NCBI GenBank assembly: GCA_037443105.1
Contig: JBBIOZ010000037.1
Location: 1-16,066 of the forward strand
Direction: 5' to 3'
Length of the DNA stretch: 16,066 nt
DNA from: JAWCLZ01 sp037443105
GTDB taxonomy: Archaea > Halobacteriota > JAWCLZ01
The translations under genes and the position numbers were made by a program. This document shows positions 1 to 7,727 of this stretch, in pieces. The notes beneath the pieces were generated by a model. That model saw only the letters and a list, made by a program, of their open reading frames with translations. It did no database searches and had not been told where the DNA came from. The stretch's first letter is position 1, and the number at the start of each line of letters is the position of its first letter.

Positions 1-1350
1 AGTTTTGTTTCCAAATTGACCAGATACAATTTCGGAAAAAGGGGCAATAGCCCGTTAAGTGGTACTCTATATATACCCTCTTTTACCGTCGAGAGGAATA
101 TAGAATCTATATGGAAAGGTAAATATTCTGACGTTTCTAGAGCAATTGAACTCATCTCAATAAAGTCTAGTTCAATCATTTCCACTCAATCTGCCACTAA
201 TATGGCCAATATCCCCTCAGAATCGATCGATTATGTCTTTACTGATCCTCCTTTTGGTGGCAATTTGATGTACTCTGAATTGAACTTCATCTGGGAAGCT
301 TGGCTCGGGCAGTTTACTGATACGAAGGAAGAGGCGATCATCAACGAAACTCAAGGAAAGGGATTGCAGGAATACAAAGAGCTCATGACTAATTCCTTTA
401 AAGAAATCTATCGCGTTTTGAAGCCGGGGCGATGGATGACGATGGTCTTCCACAATTCAGATGGCAGAGTTTGGCAGGCAATACAAGATGGCTTAGCCGA
501 GGCTGGATTTGTAATTGGGATGATTGGTACTTTTGATAAGCAGCAAAGATCTTTCAAGCAGGTTACCTCAACTGGTGCTGTTGGCTATGATGTTGTTGTG
601 AATTGCTATAAGCCAAAAGCAACTGTGAAAAATGGCATTGCTGGAAAAACCACTTATGAGGCAATCGTTGGCTATATCGCGGATAGATTGAAAGAACTCC
701 CTCCAGAGCCAAGCGATGAGAGAACTGATCGTATGCTCCATAGCAAGACCATTGGCTTCTTCATGCAGCAGAGCAATTCTTTAGAGAGGTTGAGCTTTGA
801 AGAGTTCAAAAAGATTTTGGAGAGGAATTTTAGAGAAATCGATGGCTACTGGTATCTACCATACCAGAGACCCCGGTTGAAGCAGCAGAAACTATGGATT
901 GGATTTGGGTTTATAACAAATGAAGCAGAGGCAATTGAGTGGTTAGAGGAATTATTGAGGATACCGAAGACATATGGCGATATCGCTCATAAGTTCTTCA
1001 TTGCACTTGGCGATAACAAGCTCAAAAAAGATTTAAGGCAGATACTCGAGGAAAACTTCATCTTAGAAAAAGGTAGATTGCGCAATCCAACTCAAGCTGA
1101 AAGAGAGAGATTGCTGAAGCTCTCGACGGATAAAACAGCTAGAGAGATAAAACACTATTTAAAAGGAGAATTGGAACGCTCAATTGAGGAAAAGGAAATC
1201 TGCGAATGGATAGAGTTCTGCTATAAAAATGAGATGTACAGCGAAGGCGCAGAGCTTTTCAAGAGAGTAATTGAGAGCTCCGTCGAGCCGGAGATGTATA
1301 AGAGGGCTAAGAAAATTGCGGAGGTTTGTAAGATAAAAATGATGGGGTAG
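1..1350 (+). CDS. DUF1156-like BREX-type DNA methyltransferase, C-terminal part (5' truncated by window edge)
   Basis: Amino-group DNA methyltransferase (N6-adenine or N4-cytosine), probably the modification enzyme of the BREX-like operon. The frame is open from base 1 with no stop, so the TTG at 16 is not the true start. Catalytic motif IV, TDPPFGGNLMYSELNF, begins at base 241, followed by EIYRVLKPGRWMTMVFHN, the usual strand-helix after DPPF/Y in this class. The SAM-binding FxGxG motif is not visible and must lie upstream, which fits DUF1156-type enzymes where it precedes DPPF. The segment SGTLYIPS (bases 58-81) is also typical of that group. After the catalytic domain come about 170 residues of linker or target-recognition sequence, then from base 1141 a tail of about 69 residues (C-x-W ... 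C-Y ... Y-x-x-G-A ... KIAE-x-C) that recurs in the next two proteins. The next gene starts 4 bases after this stop, so the genes are cotranscribed. Enzyme class is secure; the exact BREX subtype is not. Confidence 0.85.
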   Translation, partial: SFVSKLTRYNFGKRGNSPLSGTLYIPSFTVERNIESIWKGKYSDVSRAIELISIKSSSIISTQSATNMANIPSESIDYVFTDPPFGGNLMYSELNFIWEAWLGQFTDTKEEAIINETQGKGLQEYKELMTNSFKEIYRVLKPGRWMTMVFHNSDGRVWQAIQDGLAEAGFVIGMIGTFDKQQRSFKQVTSTGAVGYDVVVNCYKPKATVKNGIAGKTTYEAIVGYIADRLKELPPEPSDERTDRMLHSKTIGFFMQQSNSLERLSFEEFKKILERNFREIDGYWYLPYQRPRLKQQKLWIGFGFITNEAEAIEWLEELLRIPKTYGDIAHKFFIALGDNKLKKDLRQILEENFILEKGRLRNPTQAERERLLKLSTDKTAREIKHYLKGELERSIEEKEICEWIEFCYKNEMYSEGAELFKRVIESSVEPEMYKRAKKIAEVCKIKMMG

Positions 1351-1354
1351 ACCC

Positions 1355-1879
1355 ATGCCAATTACATGTGTGGATGCGATTAAAGAAGTCGTAACTGAAT
1401 TAGACAGAGTTGCCTCAATAAAAGAAATCATTGACCGTATATATGATAAATATCCTGATAAACCTTGGAAGAAGAGCACAATTAGAGCACATATTATTGG
1501 ATGCAGCGTTAACCACTCATCAAGCCATCACTATCCATCTCTACCTAAATTTCTTTATACGGTTGGAAGGGGTTTAGTTAAAATATATGATAGTGAAATT
1601 CCAACCAAGCCAGCAAAAATGGATATCGATGACGAAGAGATATTATCATTTGTCAAGAGAGAGATACGTCAAATGAAGTTGTTTTTGAATGGTGACATCT
1701 CTAAAAATGATTTCGTTTTATGCTATTGGGTATGGCTATGCTATAATATTAGTCTCTACGATATTGGTGCAAAAATTTATCAAAGAATAGATGGGAAAAA
1801 AATCCCAGTAGAGCTATATAAAATTACTCAAAAAATTGCGGAGGCGTGCGACAGGAAAGTTTGGTGTACATTTAAATGA
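1355..1879 (+). CDS. Small BREX-operon protein: winged-helix-like N-terminus plus shared C-terminal module
   Basis: A 174-residue protein of unrecognised specific function. Residues 1-78 look like a small winged helix of the kind found at the N-terminus of restriction-system proteins (HARE/Mrr-N/DUF7669-like): a helix starting DAIKEVV, a second helix SIKEIIDRIYDKYP, a candidate recognition helix STIRAHIIGCSVNH, then a wing-like strand pair FLYTVGRGLVKIYD. Residues 95-170 form the module shared with the methyltransferase tail and the next protein, with CYWVWLCY, LYDIGAKIYQRID and KIAEAC as key stretches. It starts 4 bases after the methyltransferase stop with a weak upstream GATGGGG, so it is translationally linked to it. 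Domain order suggests a DNA-binding adaptor that docks on a partner through the tail; that is inference. No catalytic motif is visible. The DUF7669-like assignment is from pattern memory and uncertain. Confidence 0.8.
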   Translation: MPITCVDAIKEVVTELDRVASIKEIIDRIYDKYPDKPWKKSTIRAHIIGCSVNHSSSHHYPSLPKFLYTVGRGLVKIYDSEIPTKPAKMDIDDEEILSFVKREIRQMKLFLNGDISKNDFVLCYWVWLCYNISLYDIGAKIYQRIDGKKIPVELYKITQKIAEACDRKVWCTFK

Positions 1880-1913
1880 ATGGTGATAATAGAACAAGAA
1901 AACTAGCTAATGT

Positions 1914-1920
1914 AAGGAGG
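1914..1920 (+). promoter_or_regulatory. Shine-Dalgarno AAGGAGG for the 209-residue protein
   Basis: A full-length AAGGAGG lies 12 bases before the ATG at 1933, after a 53-base gap from the previous stop. It is the strongest ribosome-binding site in the operon and suggests independent initiation here rather than only read-through coupling. Confidence 0.6.
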
Positions 1921-1932
1921 AAAATATAAAAT

Positions 1933-2562
1933 ATGCTTGTCAACTTTAAACACAAAATTACTCAGTCTGAAGTAAATTCAAAATACTTAAATTTAAAAGA
2001 TGAGGATGGTAGAAGATATGGGAATCAATTTCCTTCTCACGGAACAAGACTTGTAATAATTGACCAAGACGAACGTAGATTCTCTGCTACTAAGCACCAC
2101 GAACATCAAATTTGGGGAAATTTGAGAAAGTGGTTTGAAACCAATCAGATTGCTCCAGGAACCATTATTTCAGTAAAATATGACTCTGATGAAAGAACTA
2201 TCGAAGGAGAGCCAATAGTATATCTAAAAGTAATTGAAAGCGAAAAGGAAGAAAGTTTTACAAAGACACTTATTGAATCTAAGAGGCAATTCAAACAAAG
2301 GCCAACAATTAAACATGATAGACTATTGACATCACTTAAAAATCAAATACGCGATATTAGAGCATATATCAATGGCAATTTAAATGTGGAAGTCAGCGAT
2401 GAAAAGCTGTGTTTCTGGGTTTGGCTATGCTATGAACTTGGATTATATAGAGAGGGAGCAAAGATTTTCAGAAGGATAGATGAGAGAGCAGTTTCACCAG
2501 ATTTTTATCGCATCGTAAATAAGCTGGGCATCGCGTGCGAGTTAAAGGCGGGATCGCTTTGA
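1933..2562 (+). CDS. Small BREX-operon protein: B3-like N-terminus plus shared C-terminal module
   Basis: A 209-residue protein. Residues 1-102 resemble a B3-type pseudobarrel DNA-binding domain as in EcoRII-N and plant B3 proteins: an opening ITQSEVNSKYLNL, a strand/turn RLVIIDQDERRFSAT, a helix IWGNLRKWFETNQIAPGTII matching the usual L-x-x-W/F-F ... L-x-x-G-D-x-I pattern, and a closing strand. Residues 134-205 are the tail shared with the two preceding genes; FWVWLCYELGLYREGAKIF is nearly superimposable on CYWVWLCYNISLYDIGAKIY of the neighbour, and the similarity is visible even in the bases. The ATG at 1933 is supported by an AAGGAGG at 1914-1920. The stop overlaps the probable TTG start of the PglZ gene (TTGA, 2559-2562), indicating coupled translation. 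Likely role is DNA recognition or targeting within the BREX-like complex, by inference. The B3 assignment is moderate; the shared tail is clear. Confidence 0.8.
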   Translation: MLVNFKHKITQSEVNSKYLNLKDEDGRRYGNQFPSHGTRLVIIDQDERRFSATKHHEHQIWGNLRKWFETNQIAPGTIISVKYDSDERTIEGEPIVYLKVIESEKEESFTKTLIESKRQFKQRPTIKHDRLLTSLKNQIRDIRAYINGNLNVEVSDEKLCFWVWLCYELGLYREGAKIFRRIDERAVSPDFYRIVNKLGIACELKAGSL

Positions 2563-5201
2563 AAGAAATCCATAGCGCAAGGGAATATTTTGATAGAAAA
2601 TTTGAAAAACTTGCGAAGGGAGCTTGCTTGGTGGTAGTTCTTGACCCTGATGGATTTTTGAAGCTTGAGGATGAGTATATAGATTCAACTGGAAGATCTT
2701 GGCTTGTTCTCGAATATTATGAGAATGACCTCGCATTCAGAAGAATATATAATCGCTTGGACCCGGATATTGCCAAGGTGATCAGAATAACTTACCCTAA
2801 GTATAAGAAGATGGAGAAAATTAACCTTAGCTATATCTTGGATGTAATTGAAAGAGCTGACGATGTTATAGATCTAAGGCTTACCTCGATCTTGAAAGAA
2901 CTCACCCCAAAGGAAACTTGGCCTATTGAAATTGCAAAATTCTCAAGCGAAATAGGCAACAACTTTGATAGATTCATAGGTTTATACAGAGAGCTGCGAA
3001 AAGAGCTACCACAAGGCGCACCGTTAAACTTAAACTTAGTTAAAGCACTTGTGCTTGCAACACGAAATCACAGCCTAGCAATTCGCGATTTACTATTTCG
3101 AGAGCTAGATCCGATTGCAGTACTTGCTCACTATTTGCGAATCGTCTGGCAGAATAGATTGAACGACGAAGATATTAGCCTGTTAAGAGAAATTGTAAAA
3201 ACTGGATGTTTAATTGATATCAACACTATCTTGCCTTGGATAGAGGAAGATGCAGTGAATCTTGCCACATTTCTCTATCTCTTAGGCATTTTCAAAAGAT
3301 ATGGCGTGGCAAATCCAATTATCCAATTAAAAGGACTTGGAATTTTAGATTTTGACCCAGAGAAATTGAGGAAAGAACAAGTAGATAAAATTTTGGAGAT
3401 GATCGAAAGCGATTCAACCCTGAGATTAAAAATTCCAAATATTGCTGAGGAAAAAATCGCCAGTAAAGATGTAAAGAGAATTGTTGATTGCCTTGATGTT
3501 AAGTCTAAGTCAGAAATTGCCAATTACATATTAAAAGAAGTCTCACCTCTAATGATATTTGCTTTATCTGAGTTATATTTGAGATTAATCGGGGAGGGAA
3601 AGGAACTATTGATTGATGAGTTATATTGGGCTAAAAATTTAAGAGCCCACGAACTTTTAACAGGCAAACTTCAAACCCAATATTCCTCAAAGGCAATTGA
3701 ACTATTATATTTATTCCAAGAACTAGCATTCATAGTGGACACTCTACGCAAGCCAATTGAATTAACTAGAGATTTAGCTCGACTAGTGGATTGGTATAAG
3801 GAAAGTGGAGCTTACGCATTGGAAATAGAGCTTGCCAAGCTAAAAAAGCGTATTTCAATAATGGAAAAAGATTATAGGAAGTTGTGGAAAGAGAAAATTG
3901 ACAAACTACAGGAGGACATACGTAGATATTTGGATCAAGCAGATTTACATCTTGCAAATGTTATTGAGAGCAATTTTCCAGCTTATATATCAAGTCCACG
4001 GCTGAGTACTAATATTTTAAGAGAAATGATTATAACGAAAAATATACGGCCATATGAAACCAGAAAGCTATGGATCTTAATTTTTGATGGAATGAGATTA
4101 GATACTTGGGAGAGAATTGTTAAGCCAATTCTCGCATCCAATTTTGAAGTTGTAGAAGAACGATTATATCTTTGTGTGCTCCCATCGATAACAGATATCG
4201 CAAGAGTGGCAATAATGGCTGGTGATATACCTTCACAATGGCAAGACACTACTGGCAGGCCAACTTCAGATCATAACATCCTAGCTGCAAGACTATTTGG
4301 TTTAACACAGGGGGATGCAGAAGAAAAGTTGCAGATAATACCTGCCGCAGAAACTGATATAGGGCAAAAGAGATTGGAAGAGAAATCCTACAATGTATTG
4401 ATATATAACTTGAGTGATGACTGGATACATAGTTTTAGAGATGAACTTTGGGAATTAAATGAAACCATTAAGGGAAAAATAGAGCGAGGAATACTTGCAG
4501 ACATCGAAGCCAGAGTTAGTGAGAATGACTATATTGTACTAACTAGCGACCATGGATTTATCGAGCTCGATCAAAAAAATGAGATAAAAGTACACTGGAA
4601 GGCAGATCCCTTGAAACTAGGTAGGGAGCAGAAAAACCCTGTTAATTTTAGATTCTTAGAAAACATCGAGCATAGAGATGGTGTGAAAATCCAATATCGC
4701 AAGGGGGAGTTCTACACAGTTGCTAAGGGTAGAAAATGGTTCGGGAGAGAGAAAGGAAAATTCCAGCGATACACCCACGGTGGTATTACTTTTGCTGAAA
4801 CCGTAGTTCCAGGAGTAGTTCTAAAGAAAATGATAATTCCAATAATTGAATTCGAATTGGAGGCACCTAAAATCATTGAAGCTATCGAGGATAGAGAGAG
4901 TCAAGTAATAATTGGAATAAAAAATAATGGCAATAAAGAAGGTGAATTCAATTTAATAATCAACCTAAATACTGGAGAAAAACAAGAATTTAAGAATATG
5001 GTAAAGCCTACGCAAGTCGAAAGTATATCATTCCAGTTCAAACCAACTTTAAAAACCAAAAGTGCTGAGATCGAGTTAACATATTTAGAAGCGAGCGGAA
5101 GACTCAGAAAGGAGGGAAGAATTATACCAATTAAGGTAATTCCAAGAAAGGACAAAGTAGAATTAGATCTTACCGCTCTCGATAAATTTGATAATATATA
5201 A
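2559..5201 (+). CDS. pglZ: PglZ-domain protein of BREX-like phage defence
   Basis: PglZ proteins belong to the alkaline-phosphatase superfamily and are the one component shared by essentially all BREX/Pgl systems. With the TTG start chosen here the protein has 880 residues. The first 490 or so are mostly helical with no recognised motif, including a probable coiled coil just before the PglZ domain. The PglZ core begins with LWILIFDGMRLDTW, whose Asp-510 is the expected first metal ligand, continues through LPSITDIARVAIMAG, and has the second metal motif LTSDHGF (Asp-664, His-665) and the closing motif THGGITFAETVVPGVVL (His-740). The last 120 residues are strand-rich, resembling an Ig-like C-terminal domain. 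TTG 2559 overlaps the upstream stop as TTGA and is preceded by AAAGGCGGG, which favours it over the in-frame GTG at 2535. BrxL follows 13 bases downstream. The metal site looks intact. Function in exclusion is known for the family; the biochemical substrate is not. Confidence 0.9.
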   Translation: MKEIHSAREYFDRKFEKLAKGACLVVVLDPDGFLKLEDEYIDSTGRSWLVLEYYENDLAFRRIYNRLDPDIAKVIRITYPKYKKMEKINLSYILDVIERADDVIDLRLTSILKELTPKETWPIEIAKFSSEIGNNFDRFIGLYRELRKELPQGAPLNLNLVKALVLATRNHSLAIRDLLFRELDPIAVLAHYLRIVWQNRLNDEDISLLREIVKTGCLIDINTILPWIEEDAVNLATFLYLLGIFKRYGVANPIIQLKGLGILDFDPEKLRKEQVDKILEMIESDSTLRLKIPNIAEEKIASKDVKRIVDCLDVKSKSEIANYILKEVSPLMIFALSELYLRLIGEGKELLIDELYWAKNLRAHELLTGKLQTQYSSKAIELLYLFQELAFIVDTLRKPIELTRDLARLVDWYKESGAYALEIELAKLKKRISIMEKDYRKLWKEKIDKLQEDIRRYLDQADLHLANVIESNFPAYISSPRLSTNILREMIITKNIRPYETRKLWILIFDGMRLDTWERIVKPILASNFEVVEERLYLCVLPSITDIARVAIMAGDIPSQWQDTTGRPTSDHNILAARLFGLTQGDAEEKLQIIPAAETDIGQKRLEEKSYNVLIYNLSDDWIHSFRDELWELNETIKGKIERGILADIEARVSENDYIVLTSDHGFIELDQKNEIKVHWKADPLKLGREQKNPVNFRFLENIEHRDGVKIQYRKGEFYTVAKGRKWFGREKGKFQRYTHGGITFAETVVPGVVLKKMIIPIIEFELEAPKIIEAIEDRESQVIIGIKNNGNKEGEFNLIINLNTGEKQEFKNMVKPTQVESISFQFKPTLKTKSAEIELTYLEASGRLRKEGRIIPIKVIPRKDKVELDLTALDKFDNI

Positions 5202-5214
5202 GCGAGATGAAGTT

Positions 5215-6663
5215 ATGATCACAAATTTGGATGAAAAAATAGTGGCGAATCTAAGCGATCGCGTGGTGCTCAAATCGCTGACTAGGTGGAATGAAGCATA
5301 TAAAGAGTTTCCAAGATATGTAATGGAATATTTGGTGGCAAAATACGTTCAAGCTGATAACCCTATCATTGGACAGCAAAAGATTGATCGCATCCTAAGC
5401 GAGCATTATGTTGAGAGCGATAAAAAGGAGCTAATTAAAAGTAGAATAAAAGAATCAGGAGAATACATACTACTAGGCCAACTTCAAGTACGCCTAGATG
5501 CAAGTAGGGATCACTATTGGGCAGAAGTTCCAGCTCTTGGCGATAACTTTGTAAGAGTCAGTCAAAGAGTTTTGAGAGAGTATGGCGAAGTTCTACTTGC
5601 AGGCGGTGCTTGGGGAACGATGATGGTTCAATACGACCCAAATTACGAAATAAGAGGTAGAATATATCCATTTTATATAACTGATTTTAACCCATTTCAA
5701 ATAACAAGACTAGACCTAGATAATTATATTGAGAAGAGAAAGTTATTCACAACACAGGAATGGATCGATCTCATCATCCAAAGCATAGGTTTTAATCCAT
5801 TCAATTTTACCCATAGGGAAAAAATGCTAATGCTTTTGAGATTAGTACCATTTGTTGAATCAAACTATAATATGATTGAATTGGGACCAAGAAATACAGG
5901 CAAAACCTATACATATAGAAATACATCCAGCAGATCCTTTGTGATTTCAGGAGGCAAAACCACTCCTGCAACACTATTCTATAATCAAGCAACTAGAAAA
6001 GTTGGTATATTGGGCCAGAAAGATGTTGTGTTCTTTGATGAGATTGCTAATACAAGCTTTACTGATCCAGATGCAACAATCAGTGTTTTAAAAGACTATA
6101 TGCAATCTGGCAAGTTCACCAGAGGAGGCTATGAATTTTCTGCTCAAGCGAGCATAGTACTAGCAGGTAATATCAATACCGACCTAGAGAAGAAGAAGCC
6201 AGCAGCGCATTATCTTCATCTCTTTGAGGTATTGCCTGAAGAACTTCAAGACCTGGCTTTTTTGGATAGAATACACGCATTTCTACCCGGATGGGAGATT
6301 CCACAGATAAGAGAAGAAAACTATGCTAAGGGATATGGCTTTGTAACAGATTACCTCGCTGAAATATTCACAAGATTGCGGAGGAAAAATTATCAAACAC
6401 TGGTAAATGCTTGTGTAAACTTTGGAAAAATGACAACTAGAAATCAAACTGCCTTAAGTAAGACCACTGCCGGTCTCTTGAAACTCATATTCCCCCATCT
6501 AACACCAGAAACAATAAGCAAAGATGAAATTGCAATGTGTTTGGATCTCGCAATAGAGTGCCGTCAACTAATTCTCGATCAATTAGCAATTATGTCTCCA
6601 GAAGAATTCAAAGGAATTAAAGTCTCTGATGGTATAGAGATAAAAATTCAAGAAAGAACCTAG
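5215..6663 (+). CDS. brxL: BrxL, AAA+ Lon-like ATPase of BREX (short form)
   Basis: BrxL is the DNA-binding AAA+ ring protein of several BREX types. From the ATG at 5215 it has 482 residues. The N-terminal 200 residues, containing RDHYWAEVPALGDNFV and LAGGAWG, match the BrxL-specific region. Walker A is GPRNTGKT (residues 224-231), followed by the family hallmark SGGKTTPATLFYN, Walker B VVFFDEIA (271-278) and a sensor-like VLAGNIN (315-321). The end, with TAGLLKLIFPHLTPE and QLAIMSPEEF, matches the natural C-terminus of the short BrxL class of about 450-500 residues. No Lon protease Ser-Lys domain follows, so the 'protease' label carried by longer homologues does not apply. The upstream in-frame TTG at 5188 overlaps the PglZ stop; the ATG 13 bases after that stop is the better start. 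It is the last gene of the plus-strand operon and converges on tcmP. Confidence 0.92.
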   Translation: MITNLDEKIVANLSDRVVLKSLTRWNEAYKEFPRYVMEYLVAKYVQADNPIIGQQKIDRILSEHYVESDKKELIKSRIKESGEYILLGQLQVRLDASRDHYWAEVPALGDNFVRVSQRVLREYGEVLLAGGAWGTMMVQYDPNYEIRGRIYPFYITDFNPFQITRLDLDNYIEKRKLFTTQEWIDLIIQSIGFNPFNFTHREKMLMLLRLVPFVESNYNMIELGPRNTGKTYTYRNTSSRSFVISGGKTTPATLFYNQATRKVGILGQKDVVFFDEIANTSFTDPDATISVLKDYMQSGKFTRGGYEFSAQASIVLAGNINTDLEKKKPAAHYLHLFEVLPEELQDLAFLDRIHAFLPGWEIPQIREENYAKGYGFVTDYLAEIFTRLRRKNYQTLVNACVNFGKMTTRNQTALSKTTAGLLKLIFPHLTPETISKDEIAMCLDLAIECRQLILDQLAIMSPEEFKGIKVSDGIEIKIQERT

Positions 6664-6746
6664 GTCTAAAATTGAAAGCACCATCTAGGCTATCGATTAC
6701 CATTATAAAATAATTGATATTACAAGGCGAAATTAATCACACCTCT

Positions 6747-7727
6747 TTAGATTAGGCTAAAAAAATCGTCCAATGAGCGAAATGATGGGTCGAGAAAGAT
6801 TGAGACCTCATAGCCTGTTAATTTTTCAATGGTTCTTTTAAGGTGCTCGATACCTCTAGCCCAAGGAGCCTCTTCCTCTGCTTTTCGAGTGGTATATATA
6901 AGGTCATAATAAAGGTCATAATAAAAGCCACCAGTGCCGGATCTGATTCTAACTGTCTTGATTGTTTTAACTTTCTCAGGATATTGCCTTAATTTCTGGA
7001 TGTAGTAATCCTTCCAAGCATCCAAAGTCCTCTCATCAGTGTCCTTGTGATATTTATTATAGTTTAAATCACCGAAGAATTGACGCATAGTTTCAGGCCT
7101 GTAGCTCTTTCTATTAACTCCAAATGGCTGAAAATTGAAGATCATATCGAAAGAAGGGTAGCTCAAAGCTAGCAATTTTTCCATTGTGCTCCAATTAATC
7201 TCGGTGGAAAATGGATCTACTAATAATAAGAAATGGGCGGAACGAAGCTCTCTTAGCTCATTCAAAAGTTCGTCGATATCCTTGTTGCAATTACTAAATA
7301 TCTTGTAGCCCTTGCAGGTCAGCATTTCATTGTTCTTCAATATCCCTAGTCTTTTATCAAGAGCTGACGCCAGTTTTGAGTCTGATTCGAAGAAGAAGCA
7401 CTTTTTAAAAGGATAGCTGCTAGTGATGGTTGCTATCAATAAAGGAGAACCCAGCATGAATTGTGGATTACCACTGCAATCTTGAAAGCAAGATAATCCA
7501 GTTCCTGAGAATAAATCAACATAGCACATATTAATGTAATTCCTTCCAATTATTGGGGTATAGGTATAATAGGCATAGCTCCATAAGAAAGCAAGCTTTA
7601 GAAAAGCCCAAGGTCCAACCTCGCCATATGGGAGATCTGCAACATTGATGAGTTCTATTAATTCGCTATTTTGAACTGCAAGTTTGTATTTATGCACCCA
7701 CTCTCGTGAACTCAACTTTGGCATCAT
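6747..7727 (-). CDS. tcmP: Three-Cys-motif partner protein TcmP
   Basis: TcmP proteins are encoded next to radical SAM or Gp37/Gp68-type proteins carrying a three-cysteine motif; their activity is not established. This 326-residue copy has a Rossmann-like YVDLFSGTG (residues 69-77), resembling SAM-binding motif I of class I methyltransferases, then GSPLLIAT, an acidic strand end FFFESD, LLLVDPFSTEINW (about 167-179) in the place of a catalytic-strand motif, and MIFNFQPFGVNR. These are the diagnostic blocks of the family. The ATG at 7727 shares its A with the stop of the radical SAM gene (TAATG), so it is preferred over the GTG at 7745; a second ATG follows directly. It is the second gene of a minus-strand pair and converges with brxL across 83 bases. 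A methyltransferase-like activity acting together with the radical SAM protein is inferred from motifs only. Confidence 0.88.
   Translation of the reverse strand: MMPKLSSREWVHKYKLAVQNSELIELINVADLPYGEVGPWAFLKLAFLWSYAYYTYTPIIGRNYINMCYVDLFSGTGLSCFQDCSGNPQFMLGSPLLIATITSSYPFKKCFFFESDSKLASALDKRLGILKNNEMLTCKGYKIFSNCNKDIDELLNELRELRSAHFLLLVDPFSTEINWSTMEKLLALSYPSFDMIFNFQPFGVNRKSYRPETMRQFFGDLNYNKYHKDTDERTLDAWKDYYIQKLRQYPEKVKTIKTVRIRSGTGGFYYDLYYDLIYTTRKAEEEAPWARGIEHLKRTIEKLTGYEVSIFLDPSFRSLDDFFSLI

Noticed and set aside
5215..6663. Lon protease activity for BrxL
   Set aside because: The protein ends at the natural terminus of the short BrxL form and contains no Ser-Lys protease domain.
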